From Cupriavidus laharis (GTDB taxonomy: Bacteria > Pseudomonadota > Gammaproteobacteria > Burkholderiales > Burkholderiaceae): DNA of 64,000 nucleotides. Positions within the stretch are counted from its first letter, which is position 1, and each line of letters opens with the position of its first letter. The stretch lies in NCBI RefSeq assembly GCF_914271435.1, contig NZ_CAJZAI010000016.1:40750-104749 (forward strand), given 5' to 3'. Made by a program: the position numbers and the translations under genes. The notes beneath the pieces are model-generated. The model searched no databases, was not told the origin of the DNA, and saw nothing but the letters and a program-made list of their open reading frames with translations. Shown in pieces: positions 18,080-27,660 of the stretch.

Positions 18080-19384
18080 CTAGACGCTGAACAACCGTGC
18101 CGCCACTGGCGAACCGGCGGGCATGCCCCGCGCTTCCAGCTTCTGGTAGAGGGTCTCGAGCTGGTTGAAGATCGCGACGAACGACGCCTCGGTCAGTGGC
18201 CGCATATTGTCGTCGACCAGTTGCGCGCCCATGCGCTGGGCCAGCGAGTAGCCGTATTCGCAGACGGTCTTGAACGGCTTGCCGCCCTGGTCCGCCTGCG
18301 GCACGTCAAGCAGCAGCGTGATCTGTCCACCGCCCTTGACGGTCAGGTCATCGCGCAGGAAATTCGTGTCGCCGAACTGCAGCGCGAACAGCGGGCGCTG
18401 TACGCCCTCTGCGTTGGCGTGGTAGCGAATGAAGCGCGTACCGTCGCGCGACAGCACCAGTCCGTCCTGCGTCGCCACGCTCTGCACGTAGGCGGCCGAC
18501 CACGGCGCGCCGTCCGAAATCACGTTGACGCCGAGCTGCACGTCACTGCCCGCCGCGAATGCATCCAGCTCGCGCGCATTGGCCACGGTCTCGGTCATGT
18601 CCGGCAATTCGGCCGAAGCATCCAGCGACTCGGCCAGTGCTTCGACGGCGTTCACGAATTCCGAGAATTCCAGCGCATTGAGCGGGCCGCTGCGGTTGGC
18701 AAGCTGCACGGCTACCTGCAGGTCCTCGTACTGATGGCCTGCCGTCACCGGCTCCCACGCATTGGCTTCCGCGCGCAGGCCCTCGATATGGATCTGCTTG
18801 GTGCCGGCGCGGCGCAGCCGGCCAGTCAGCGGCAGGATACGGTCGCCCGACGCCTTGCGCTCCAGGTGCAGCGGCACGATGCAGTCGATCAGCGGATCGA
18901 TCGTGGCCGGCTGCGGCTGGCCGTCAGGCACCACCGGCTCGGCCGCCCTGGCCGGCGGCACTTCGGCTTCCACCTGGCTCTCGGTTTCCGACTCGGGTTC
19001 GGCCTCCGCAACAGCGGAGGCGGCTGGCGCGGCCGCCAGCGCCACCTCGTCGGCCACGGCATCGTCGGCGTCGGCCGAGCTGGCGGCTGCCGAAGCGGCC
19101 GCCGCCGCAACCTCATGCTGTGCCGGGCGTGCGGCAGGCGTCAGGGTCGGCTCGCGGCGCTCGACGTGCTCGGGCGCGGGCGCCTCATGCAGCTTGGCGG
19201 CCACCTCCGGCGAGGTCGACTGGCCGACCACGGGCTCGCGCATCGGCGGGAGGTCGTCCTCGGGGCGCAGTTCGCGCGGGCGGCGCGCCTTGCGGATCTG
19301 CCACTGGTTGTAGCAGAACAGCAGCGCCAGGAAAACAAGACCGGTGACGATCAGCGCGGTCTGCAGGTCCATGTTGAAGCTCAT
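18080..19384 (-). CDS. ZipA-like cell division protein (FtsZ-binding domain)
   Basis: The 434-residue protein begins with one membrane helix (about residues 8-25) and a short basic segment. An Ala/Glu/Pro-rich acidic linker to about residue 165 follows. The C-terminal globular part (about 200-430) resembles the ZipA FtsZ-binding domain. This architecture and the position between smc and ligA match the smc-zipA-ligA order of other proteobacteria. ZipA tethers FtsZ to the inner membrane in gammaproteobacteria; the same job here is inference, as betaproteobacterial homologues are divergent. Confidence 0.75.
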   Translation of the reverse strand: MSFNMDLQTALIVTGLVFLALLFCYNQWQIRKARRPRELRPEDDLPPMREPVVGQSTSPEVAAKLHEAPAPEHVERREPTLTPAARPAQHEVAAAAASAAASSADADDAVADEVALAAAPAASAVAEAEPESETESQVEAEVPPARAAEPVVPDGQPQPATIDPLIDCIVPLHLERKASGDRILPLTGRLRRAGTKQIHIEGLRAEANAWEPVTAGHQYEDLQVAVQLANRSGPLNALEFSEFVNAVEALAESLDASAELPDMTETVANARELDAFAAGSDVQLGVNVISDGAPWSAAYVQSVATQDGLVLSRDGTRFIRYHANAEGVQRPLFALQFGDTNFLRDDLTVKGGGQITLLLDVPQADQGGKPFKTVCEYGYSLAQRMGAQLVDDNMRPLTEASFVAIFNQLETLYQKLEARGMPAGSPVAARLFSV

Positions 19385-19490
19385 GCTGCAATCTCCGAAG
19401 CGCCCATGTTGGTCACAGCACTGTAGTGTCGGTTGCGCGCAGCATTCGCGGGCGTGCGCCGCCCCGCTGCGCGGGGCCCCTGCTTACTGC

Positions 19491-22400
19491 TCATGCTGCC
19501 TCCGCCATCGACACTGCCGCATCCATGTCCACCGCCACGATGCGCGACACGCCCTGCTCCTGCATGGTCACGCCGATCAGCTGGTGCGCCATTTCCATGG
19601 CGATCTTGTTGTGCGAAATGAAGACGAACTGCGTCTTGTCCGACATGCGGGCCACCATATTGGCGTAGCGCTCCGTATTGGCGTCGTCGAGCGGGGCGTC
19701 CACCTCGTCCAGCAGGCAGAACGGGGCCGGATTCAGCTGGAACATGGCAAACACCAGCGCAATCGCGGTCAGCGCCTTTTCGCCGCCCGACAACAAATGA
19801 ATGGTTGAGTTCTTCTTGCCCGGCGGCTGCGCCATCACCTGCACGCCGGCATCGAGGATTTCCTCGCCGGTCATGATCAGGCGCGCCTGGCCGCCACCGA
19901 ACAGCGACGGGAACAGCTCGCCGAAATGGTGGTTGACCTGGTCGAACGTGCCTTGCAGCAGCGCGCGGGTTTCCTGGTCGATCTTGGCGATGGCATCTTC
20001 CAGCGTCGTGATCGCATCGTTCAGGTCAGCCGACTGCGCGTCGAGGAAGGTCTTGCGCTCGCGCGCCGCGGCCAGTTCGTCGAGCGCGGCCATGTTCACC
20101 GGGCCCAGCGCATTGATGGCATTGTTGATGCGCGTGACTTCGCCCTGCAGGTAAGAGGGCTTGAGATCCCCCGTCAGCTTGTCGGCCAGCGCCACCTCGT
20201 CGACCTGCGCGGTCGTCAGTTGCTCGCTGTATTGCTCCTGGTTCAGGCGCGCGGCCTGTTCCTTGAGCTGGCATTCGGTGATGCGGTCGCGCAACGGCTG
20301 CAGGCTGCGCTCGGCGGCCAGGCGCTGCTCGTCGTGCTGGCGCAGCTGGGCAGACAACGCATCGAGCTCGATGCGCGCGGCGCCAAGCTTCTCTTCCTTC
20401 TCGGCACGACGTTCGAGTGCGTCCTGCAGGCCAGTGTGGGCGGTCTGCTCGTTGATCGTTTCGAGTTCCGCGCGTGCGTTCTCGAGCGATTCGGCGATGC
20501 GTTCGGCCTGGTCGCTGGCCACCTGGATATTGCGGTGCAGTTCCTCGATGCGGCTGGCCAGGTTGCGTTCGGCAAAGACCGCCTCCTGCGCCGCGCGTTC
20601 GAGGTCGCGCAACTGGTGGCGCGCTGCCGACAGCTTGCTGTCCAGCGCTTCGAACGCCATCTGCTGGTCTTCATGCGTGGCCTGCATCTCGGCCAGCGCG
20701 GCATCGTGCTGCTCGAAGCTCGCTTCGGATTCGGCGCGGATCGCACGCTGCTCGTCGATCTGCGCGCCGATTTCCTCGAGTTCCTCGCGGATCTGGCCGC
20801 TGCGCGCTGCGTAGCGCTCCATCGCCTGCGACAGCTTGAGCACGTCCATTTGCAGCGCATGCACGCGGCGCGTCGCCTGCTCGCCGCGCGTGCGAGCCTC
20901 GGCCAGGGCCTGGCTCGCCTGGGTATAGGCGGCTTCAGCGCGGACGGCCTGGCTCTTGGCTTCATCCGAGAGCAGCATCTGCGCACGGGCCTGCTTCTGC
21001 AGGTTCTCGATTTCCTGCTCGCGGGCCAGCATGCCCGCCTGCTCGGAATCGGCGGCGTAGATCTGGATGGCGTTGCGGCCAATCAGGTGTCCTTCCGCCA
21101 CCACGAACGACGCACCTTCGGGCAACGTGTTGCGGGCGGCCAGCGCCTGCGTCATGTCCGTGGCCGTGTAGATATCGGCCAGCCAGTCCTGCATCACGGC
21201 GCGGATGCCCGGCTCGGCGACCTGCACGAGCGACATCAGCGGACGCAGGCCGGCAGGGGCCTCCGCCGGCCGCGCCGCGGGCGGCGGCGAATAGAACGCC
21301 AGCTTGGCGGGCGGCGCATCCGAAAGGAAGGCCTTGACCCAGTCCAGGTTCGACACCTCGAGCGCGGCGAGCTTCTCGCGCAGCACCGATTCCAGCGCGT
21401 TTTCCCAGCCCGGCTCGATATGAATCTTCTTCCACAGCCGCGGCAGCTCCGCCAGGCCATGCTTGGCCAGCCACGGTTGCACCTTGCCGTCGGTCTGCAC
21501 GTTCTCCTGCAGCTGCTTCAGCGCGGACAGGCGTGCCTCCAGGGCGGCAATCGCGGCGGCTTCGCCCTGCACGCGCTCCTGGGCGGCGCGGCGCTCGCCA
21601 TCGAGGCGCGGCACGCTGTCCTCGGCATCGGCCAGGATAGCCTGCGCTTCCTCCAGCACGGCTTCCTGCTCGGCCAGTTCGGCGCGCGCCTGCTCCAGCC
21701 GCGTCTCGTCCGGACGGTCCAGTCCCTTTTCCTCGCCCGACAGGCGTTCACGGCGCTGTTCGAGCTGCTGCAGCATCTGGTCGGCGCTGCGCTGCTGCGC
21801 GGCTTCGAGCTTGAGCGCCTGTTCGGCCTGCATGATGCCGGCGCGCTGCTCGTTGAGCAGTTGCTGCGCGTCGCGCCACTGGGCTTCCAGCGTGGGCAAC
21901 TCGTCGTTCTTCTGGGCCACCGCTTCCTGCGCTTCCACGGTGCGCCCTTCAGACACGGCCAGGTTTTCCTCGGCCTGCGCGAGTTCGTCGCTGGCCTGCT
22001 CCGACTTGGCCTGCCACTGCTCGCGCTGGGCGGTCAGCGCCGCGATCTGGGCCTGCACGCGGTTGCGCGATTCCACCACGTAGCGGATCTCGGCTTCCAG
22101 CTTGCTGACTTCCGCATTGGCCTCGTACAGCGCACCCTGCGCCGCGTGCATGCCATCGGATGCCGCGTAGTGCGCGGCGCGCATGGTTTCTAGCTCGGCC
22201 TCGACATGGCGCAGTTGCGCCGTCTGGGCTTCCAGGTCGATCTGGGCTTGTTCGATGGCGCGCTGGTGGCGCTCCTGCTCAACCTGTGCCTCGCGCTTGC
22301 GCAGCAGCCACAGCAGTTGCTGTTTCTCTTCGCCGTCGGCCTGCAGCGTCTTGAAACGCTGCGCAACCTCGGCCTGCCCTTCGAGCTTCTCCAGGTTGGT

Positions 22401-23006
22401 GCCCAGTTCGCGCAGGATGTCTTCCACGCGGGTCAGGTTCTCGCGCGTGTCGGACAGGCGGTTTTCGGTTTCGCGGCGGCGCTCCTTGTATTTGGACACG
22501 CCCGCGGCTTCTTCCAGGAAGATCCGCATGTCATCGGGCTTGGCCTCGATGATGCGCGAGATCATGCCTTGGCCGATGATGGCGTAGGCCCGCGGCCCCA
22601 GGCCCGTGCCCAGGAAGATGTCCTGGATGTCGCGGCGGCGTACCGGCTGGTTGTTGATGTAATAGGACGAAGTGCCGTCGCGAGTCAGCACGCGCTTGAC
22701 GGCCACTTCGGTATATTGGCTCCACTGGCCGGCGGCACGTCCCTCGGCATTGTCGAACACCAGTTCGACGCTCGCCCGGCCGGCCTGCTTGCGAGCCGTG
22801 GAACCGTTGAAGATGACGTCCTGCATGGACTCGCCACGCAGCTCGGACGCACGTGACTCCCCCAGCACCCAGCGGACTGCATCAATGATGTTGGATTTGC
22901 CGCAGCCGTTGGGACCTACGATGCCCACCAGCTGGCCGGGCACCTGGAAATTGGTCGGATCGACGAAGGATTTGAAGCCCGCCAGCTTGATCGAAGATAG
23001 TCGCAC
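19491..23006 (-). CDS. smc: Chromosome segregation ATPase SMC
   Basis: SMC is the condensin-like coiled-coil ATPase that works with ScpA and ScpB. The 1171 residues comprise an N-terminal head with Walker A (GPNGCGKSN, residues 31-39), a long coiled coil rich in Glu, Gln and Ala, and a central hinge (about 500-660). A second coiled coil and a C-terminal head follow. The C-terminal head has the ABC signature LSGGEKALTA and Walker B 'FCLLDEVDAPLDD'. It is the first gene of the smc-zipA-ligA-def run. Confidence 0.97.
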   Translation of the reverse strand: MRLSSIKLAGFKSFVDPTNFQVPGQLVGIVGPNGCGKSNIIDAVRWVLGESRASELRGESMQDVIFNGSTARKQAGRASVELVFDNAEGRAAGQWSQYTEVAVKRVLTRDGTSSYYINNQPVRRRDIQDIFLGTGLGPRAYAIIGQGMISRIIEAKPDDMRIFLEEAAGVSKYKERRRETENRLSDTRENLTRVEDILRELGTNLEKLEGQAEVAQRFKTLQADGEEKQQLLWLLRKREAQVEQERHQRAIEQAQIDLEAQTAQLRHVEAELETMRAAHYAASDGMHAAQGALYEANAEVSKLEAEIRYVVESRNRVQAQIAALTAQREQWQAKSEQASDELAQAEENLAVSEGRTVEAQEAVAQKNDELPTLEAQWRDAQQLLNEQRAGIMQAEQALKLEAAQQRSADQMLQQLEQRRERLSGEEKGLDRPDETRLEQARAELAEQEAVLEEAQAILADAEDSVPRLDGERRAAQERVQGEAAAIAALEARLSALKQLQENVQTDGKVQPWLAKHGLAELPRLWKKIHIEPGWENALESVLREKLAALEVSNLDWVKAFLSDAPPAKLAFYSPPPAARPAEAPAGLRPLMSLVQVAEPGIRAVMQDWLADIYTATDMTQALAARNTLPEGASFVVAEGHLIGRNAIQIYAADSEQAGMLAREQEIENLQKQARAQMLLSDEAKSQAVRAEAAYTQASQALAEARTRGEQATRRVHALQMDVLKLSQAMERYAARSGQIREELEEIGAQIDEQRAIRAESEASFEQHDAALAEMQATHEDQQMAFEALDSKLSAARHQLRDLERAAQEAVFAERNLASRIEELHRNIQVASDQAERIAESLENARAELETINEQTAHTGLQDALERRAEKEEKLGAARIELDALSAQLRQHDEQRLAAERSLQPLRDRITECQLKEQAARLNQEQYSEQLTTAQVDEVALADKLTGDLKPSYLQGEVTRINNAINALGPVNMAALDELAAARERKTFLDAQSADLNDAITTLEDAIAKIDQETRALLQGTFDQVNHHFGELFPSLFGGGQARLIMTGEEILDAGVQVMAQPPGKKNSTIHLLSGGEKALTAIALVFAMFQLNPAPFCLLDEVDAPLDDANTERYANMVARMSDKTQFVFISHNKIAMEMAHQLIGVTMQEQGVSRIVAVDMDAAVSMAEAA

Positions 23007-23413
23007 GGTTGTCGTGTGGTATCGGCGCTGATGGCAGCGCGCGCAGCATTAGAGCGTTCAGGAATGAGCGGCGCACGCGGACGGGCGGACGCGGCGTGCC
23101 GCCGGCGTCCCTTCTCGCCCCCCGTGCCCGAGAATTGGCGGTAATCATACCATCGCGACCCGGCCTTCCGGCCGCTTCGGCAGTGGGTTCCACGGCATTT
23201 TTCCGGGGCGGTTTTCCTTTGCGAGCGGCCATTTACGAGCGTTTCCGCAAGCACTTTTGCGGTTTGCCCGCACCAGCCCAATTGCAGCAGTTATGTAACA
23301 ACCGGGAAACTTACTAGGGTAAATGCTAGTCTCTCAAACATGCCAGCGTGACGCCGAATGCTCTCCGGATCGGGAGTCCGGCGCTGCATCCGGCCTTTTG
23401 CGGAGGATCGAGC
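23007..23413. other. Divergent intergenic region smc / ferritin-like gene
   Basis: These 407 bp hold no convincing gene. A minus-strand TATGAT (23144-23149) could be the -10 of smc, giving a leader of about 130 nt, but no good -35 lies at the right distance. An A+T-rich stretch at 23270-23340 contains TTGCAG and TTACTAG elements and probably carries the promoter of the plus-strand gene. Confidence 0.45.
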
Positions 23414-24241
23414 ATGAGCCAGTCGTCAGAGGCAAACCTGCCGTGGTCTGTCAGCGAGATTGATTACCGGGCAATCCAGTCCGAACGCGTGCGGGGCAAC
23501 CGCGACCTGTTCTACCTGCTGGTATCGGCATCGTTCATCGAGAGCGGATCCGACACCTATGCCGGCAACCTTGCGACCTATTACGCCGGGGTGCCCGACG
23601 CGGCCGGGTGGCTATCCGACCACTGGGAGGCAGAGGAACTGCAGCACGGCCTGGCGCTGCGCCGCTATGTCGAGCACGTCTGGCCTGAATTCGACTGGGA
23701 GCGCGGCTACGAACGCTTCTTCGCCGAATACAGCCAGACCTGCTCGATCGACCAGTTCGAGCCGACCGGGGCACTGGAAATGGCGGCCCGCTGTGTCGTC
23801 GAAACCGGTACGGCGGCCTACTACCGTGCGCTGGAACAGGCCAGCAACGAGCCGGTGCTCCGCACCCTGACGCGCCGCATTGCCAATGACGAGGTGCGGC
23901 ATTACAAGCACTTCTTCCGCTTCTTCAACCGCTTCGCCGAGTGCGAGGGGCTCGGCCGCGCCAGGGTGTTGGGTGCGCTTGCGCGCCGGCTACTCGAGAT
24001 CAAGAACGAGGATGCGGCCATCGCGCTGCGCAATGTGCTGCGCATGGAACGCGGGCAGGAAGACATCCCGGATCACGAAGTGAAGGCGCTCAACTCGCGC
24101 GTCAGTGCCGTGGTCCGGCGCCACCTGCCAGTGGAAATGACCGTGAAAATGCTGCTGCGGCCGCTGCGCCTGCACAGCACCGTGGAGCGCGTCGTGCGCA
24201 AGCCACTGGTGGCAGTCGTGACGCGGGTCATGCTGCACTGA
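23414..24241 (+). CDS. Ferritin-like di-iron domain protein
   Basis: The start at 23414 follows a strong ribosome binding site (CGGAGGA); 275 residues result. The sequence is all-helical, with a di-iron carboxylate pattern. Glu43 is in the first helix and EAEELQHG (Glu75, His78) in the second. A 'VVETGTAAYY' segment and EVRHYKHF follow in later helices. Such proteins bind two metals and act as oxygenases, oxidases or iron-handling proteins; the substrate is unknown. It converges with the EamA transporter gene with only 13 bp between the stops. Confidence 0.7.
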   Translation: MSQSSEANLPWSVSEIDYRAIQSERVRGNRDLFYLLVSASFIESGSDTYAGNLATYYAGVPDAAGWLSDHWEAEELQHGLALRRYVEHVWPEFDWERGYERFFAEYSQTCSIDQFEPTGALEMAARCVVETGTAAYYRALEQASNEPVLRTLTRRIANDEVRHYKHFFRFFNRFAECEGLGRARVLGALARRLLEIKNEDAAIALRNVLRMERGQEDIPDHEVKALNSRVSAVVRRHLPVEMTVKMLLRPLRLHSTVERVVRKPLVAVVTRVMLH

Positions 24242-24254
24242 CCCGCGTACCCGC

Positions 24255-25217
24255 TCAGACGGCGGCTTCCGCCCCTGCCACGGCTTCCGGTCTGCGGCGG
24301 CCGCGATGGACCAGGCCCGACAAGGCGCCGGCAGCAACAATGCAGAGGCCGCCGACGGCCTCCTTCCAGCTCAGCGTCTCGGTTGCCAGCCACCACGACG
24401 ACACGGCCGCCACCACGATCTCGAACAGCATCAGCAGCGACACGCGGTTGGCCGGGAGGCGCTGCAGGCCATACTGGACCACCGAGTTGCTCAGCACCAG
24501 CACCGCCGCGAGCCCTGCCACCAGGGCCGCCACGGCGGCGCCCGCCCCCGGCACGATTGCCGCCGATGGCGCGTCGAGCAGCAGCGCGCAAGGCACGCCG
24601 ACCGCGGAGCAGCCTAGGTACACCACCACCGTGCGCAGGCGCGCATCCATGTCGGGAAACCGCTGCCCGGCGCGCCGCGACAGCACGTTGTTGACGGCGA
24701 AGCCCATCCCGCCCGCCAGCCCGGACCATTCCGCGGCGCTGCCCGGCAGCGGCACGCCAACCTCGGGCGTCCAGAGCATCAGGCCGGCACCGGACAATGC
24801 AAGCGCGATCAGCGCCAGGCCACCTGTCGACAGCCGTTCGCCAAGGAATAGCCGCGCAAACAGCGCGGTCCAGACCGGGGTCAGGTAGAACAGGAGCAGC
24901 ACGCGCATGACATGCCCATTCACGCTGCCCCAGACAAAGCCTGCATTGGTCACGCCCGCGGCCAAACCGATTGCCACGAACAGCCACGATGCGCGCATGC
25001 CGCGCAGGTGCTTGCGGAACGCCAGCAGCGAGACGACGGCCGCCGCGCAACTCACGAGTGCCGCGGCGCTCATGCCACCGAGGCCCCAACCGGCAAGCAC
25101 GCGGTATGGGAACCACGCAATGCCCCAGACCGAGGCACCGATCAGAATGGAAAGCGAGGACTTGACCGAATGATGGTCGGCGGCGCCATGTTGCGCCGCA
25201 ATATTATTCTTGGTCAT
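24255..25217 (-). CDS. EamA-family (DMT) transporter
   Basis: The 320-residue protein has ten hydrophobic helices arranged as two EamA repeats, the drug/metabolite transporter layout. Many members export amino acids or other metabolites. No residue pattern shows the substrate here. It is a single-gene unit on the minus strand, divergent from dapC; the 176-bp gap carries the dapC promoter. The C-terminus ends with a short basic and alanine-rich tail. Confidence 0.85.
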   Translation of the reverse strand: MTKNNIAAQHGAADHHSVKSSLSILIGASVWGIAWFPYRVLAGWGLGGMSAAALVSCAAAVVSLLAFRKHLRGMRASWLFVAIGLAAGVTNAGFVWGSVNGHVMRVLLLFYLTPVWTALFARLFLGERLSTGGLALIALALSGAGLMLWTPEVGVPLPGSAAEWSGLAGGMGFAVNNVLSRRAGQRFPDMDARLRTVVVYLGCSAVGVPCALLLDAPSAAIVPGAGAAVAALVAGLAAVLVLSNSVVQYGLQRLPANRVSLLMLFEIVVAAVSSWWLATETLSWKEAVGGLCIVAAGALSGLVHRGRRRPEAVAGAEAAV

Positions 25218-25358
25218 TTAGGAATGGCTACGGAAGGGCCGGCCAGCAGGGAAGCGCGCTCATCCGCCGCCGGCATCACATGCCGGTGATGCCCGGCATC
25301 CGCACACCGGATGCGCCGCGCGGGCCGCGCCGTCGCACGGGAAAGCGCGCCGTTCCCT

Positions 25359-25364
25359 TATAAT
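25359..25364 (+). promoter_or_regulatory. Putative -10 box of dapC
   Basis: A perfect TATAAT lies 30 bp before the dapC GTG codon. The sequence 17 bp upstream (CACGGG) is a poor -35, so the promoter may need an activator. Confidence 0.55.
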
Positions 25365-25393
25365 GCTGCGTTTCAACCGGCCCCATCCAGAAC

Positions 25394-26593
25394 GTGAATC
25401 CGCGCCTCGACCTGCTCCAGCCCTACCCCTTCGAGAAACTGCGGGTGCTCTTCGCGGAAGTGAAGCCGGCCGACAAGCCAGCGATCAGCTTCGGCATCGG
25501 CGAACCCAAGCATCCCACGCCAGAATTCATCAAGAAGGCGCTGGCCGAGGCGCTGGCGGGGCTGGCGAATTATCCCACAACGGCCGGTTCCGATGCACTA
25601 CGACAGTGCATCGCCGCCTGGCTGGAACGCCGCTACGGGCTGCCCAAGGTCAATGCCGCGACCGAAGTGCTGCCGGTGACCGGCTCGCGCGAAGCGCTCT
25701 TCGCGTTCGCCCAGACCGTGGTGGACGGTACCCGCCCCGGCGCGCTGGTGCTGTGCCCGAACCCGTTCTACCAGATCTATGAAGGCGCCGCGCTGCTGGC
25801 CGGCGCCACGCCGGTGTTCGCCAACAGCGACCCGGCCCGCAACTTCGCCCCGGCGTTCGAGCGCATTGCCGACGATGTCTGGCAGAAGGTGCAATTGCTC
25901 TACGTCTGCTCGCCGGGCAATCCGACCGGCGCGGTGCTGTCGCTGGAGGACTGGAAACAACTGTTCGCGTTGTCGGACAAGTACGGCTTCGTGATCGCCT
26001 CGGACGAGTGCTACTCGGAGATCTACTTCGACGAGAGCCGCACGCCGCTGGGTGCGCTGGAGGCTGCCCACAAGCTGGGCCGTGGCTTCGAACGGCTGGT
26101 GATGTTCTCGAGCCTGTCCAAGCGCTCGAACGTGCCCGGCCTGCGCTCCGGCTTCGTCGCCGGCGATGCCGCCCTGCTGAAGAAATTCCTGCTATACCGT
26201 ACCTACCACGGCGGCGCGATGAACCCGGCAGTGCAGACCGCCAGCATTGCCGCCTGGAACGACGAAGCCCACGTGCGCGAGAACCGCGCCGCCTATGTGC
26301 GCAAGTTCAGCGAAGTGACGCCGATGCTCGCCGAGGTGCTGGACGTGGCGTTGCCGGACGCCGGCTTCTATCTGTGGGCCGATGTCTCGCGCACTGGCCT
26401 GACCGATGTCGAATTCGCCGCGCGACTGCTGGCCGCGCAGAACGTCACGGTGCTGCCGGGCAGCTACCTCGCGCGCGAAGCCGATGGCATCAACCCCGGT
26501 GCGAACCGCGTGCGTATGGCACTGGTGGCCACGCCGGAGGAATGCCTGGAAGGGGCGCGGCGAATCGTGGAATTCTGCAAGTCGCTGGGCTGA
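25394..26593 (+). CDS. dapC: Succinyldiaminopimelate transaminase
   Basis: DapC is a PLP-dependent class I/II aminotransferase. It makes N-succinyl-LL-2,6-diaminopimelate in lysine and peptidoglycan synthesis. The 399 residues start with GTG (MNPRLDLLQPYPFEKLR). The PLP lysine is Lys243 in SSLSKRSNVPGLRSGF. 'SPGNPTGAVLS' and 'ASDECYSEIY' are the cofactor-contact motifs. It heads a run with dapD and dapE, which supports the specific assignment. Confidence 0.93.
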   Translation: MNPRLDLLQPYPFEKLRVLFAEVKPADKPAISFGIGEPKHPTPEFIKKALAEALAGLANYPTTAGSDALRQCIAAWLERRYGLPKVNAATEVLPVTGSREALFAFAQTVVDGTRPGALVLCPNPFYQIYEGAALLAGATPVFANSDPARNFAPAFERIADDVWQKVQLLYVCSPGNPTGAVLSLEDWKQLFALSDKYGFVIASDECYSEIYFDESRTPLGALEAAHKLGRGFERLVMFSSLSKRSNVPGLRSGFVAGDAALLKKFLLYRTYHGGAMNPAVQTASIAAWNDEAHVRENRAAYVRKFSEVTPMLAEVLDVALPDAGFYLWADVSRTGLTDVEFAARLLAAQNVTVLPGSYLAREADGINPGANRVRMALVATPEECLEGARRIVEFCKSLG

Positions 26594-26718
26594 GGGCTTT
26601 GTCTCAGCCACTGGTTTGCGCCCCTCTCCCGCTGAGGGGAGAGGGAGAAAACAATTGGGCCAGTCCACCAGATCGCCAGACCGAAACTTTCAACCATTCA
26701 ACACCTGAGAAGACGAAC

Positions 26719-27546
26719 ATGACGCAAGCTCTGCAAGCCCTGATCGACCAGGCCTGGGAAGACCGCACCAGCCTGTCGCCGAAGTCCGCCCCCGCCGATA
26801 TCCGCGAGGCGGTCGCCAACGTCATCGGCCAGCTCGATGCCGGCACCCTGCGCGTGGCCGAGAAGCAAGGCAAGGACTGGATCGTCAACCAGTGGGTCAA
26901 GAAGGCCGTGCTGCTGTCGTTCCGCCTGGAAGACAACGCGCCGATGAGCGCCGGCGGCTTCGCCCAGTTCTACGACAAGGTCCCGACCAAGTTCGCCAAC
27001 TGGAGCGCCGACGACTTTGCCAAGGCCGGCTTCCGCGTGGTGCCGCCCGCCGTGGCACGCCGTGGTTCGTTCATCGCCAAGAACGCCGTGCTGATGCCGT
27101 CGTACGTGAACATCGGCGCCTATGTCGATGAAGGCACGATGGTCGATACCTGGGCCACCGTCGGTTCGTGCGCGCAGATCGGCAAGAACGTCCACCTGTC
27201 GGGCGGCGTGGGCATCGGCGGCGTGCTGGAGCCGCTGCAGGCCAACCCGGTCATCATCGAGGACAACTGCTTCATCGGCGCGCGTTCGGAAGTCGTGGAA
27301 GGCGTGATCGTCGAAGAGAACTCGGTCATCTCGATGGGCGTGTACCTGGGCCAGTCGACCAAGATCTACGACCGCGAAACCGGCGAAATCCACTATGGCC
27401 GCGTGCCGGCCGGCTCGGTCGTGGTGGCGGGCAACCTGCCGTCCAAGGATGGCAAGTACAGCCTGTATTGCGCCGTGATCGTCAAGAAGGTGGACGCGCA
27501 GACCCGCGCCAAGACCAGCCTGAACGACCTGCTGCGCGGCGACTGA
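26719..27546 (+). CDS. dapD: Tetrahydrodipicolinate N-succinyltransferase
   Basis: DapD transfers succinyl from succinyl-CoA to tetrahydrodipicolinate, the step before DapC. The ATG at 26719 gives 275 residues, the usual length; the longer upstream frame overlaps dapC and is not coding. The middle has left-handed beta-helix hexapeptide repeats ('NVHLSGGVGIGGVLEPLQ' and 'GARSEVVEGVIVEENSVIS'). It lies 125 bp after dapC. Confidence 0.97.
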   Translation: MTQALQALIDQAWEDRTSLSPKSAPADIREAVANVIGQLDAGTLRVAEKQGKDWIVNQWVKKAVLLSFRLEDNAPMSAGGFAQFYDKVPTKFANWSADDFAKAGFRVVPPAVARRGSFIAKNAVLMPSYVNIGAYVDEGTMVDTWATVGSCAQIGKNVHLSGGVGIGGVLEPLQANPVIIEDNCFIGARSEVVEGVIVEENSVISMGVYLGQSTKIYDRETGEIHYGRVPAGSVVVAGNLPSKDGKYSLYCAVIVKKVDAQTRAKTSLNDLLRGD

Positions 27547-27560
27547 TCGCCCGCGGCCGG

Positions 27561-27599
27561 CCGGCTGGCTGCCCCGCGCATGGCGGGGCAGCCAGCCGG
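27561..27599 (+). repeat. Perfect 17-bp inverted repeat after dapD
   Basis: The arms 27561-27577 (CCGGCTGGCTGCCCCGC) and 27583-27599 are perfect complements around loop GCATG, 15 bp after the dapD stop. No T-run follows. It may stabilise the upstream mRNA or pause transcription before the next genes. Confidence 0.6.
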
Positions 27600-27660
27600 G
27601 CCATCCCCTGCATCACCCCGCCACACCGCCCGCGACGTGCCCTCCCTCCGCAAGCGACTC

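Noticed and set aside
15950..19426. A 1158-codon open frame antisense to ligA and the zipA-like gene
   Set aside because: High G+C coding sequence leaves long stop-free frames on the other strand; residues are His/Arg/Gln-rich with no domains, while the opposite strand encodes ligA and a ZipA-like protein.
22882..23232. A 116-codon minus frame upstream of smc
   Set aside because: It overlaps the smc start in another frame, is Arg/Pro/Gly-rich, and covers the probable promoter.
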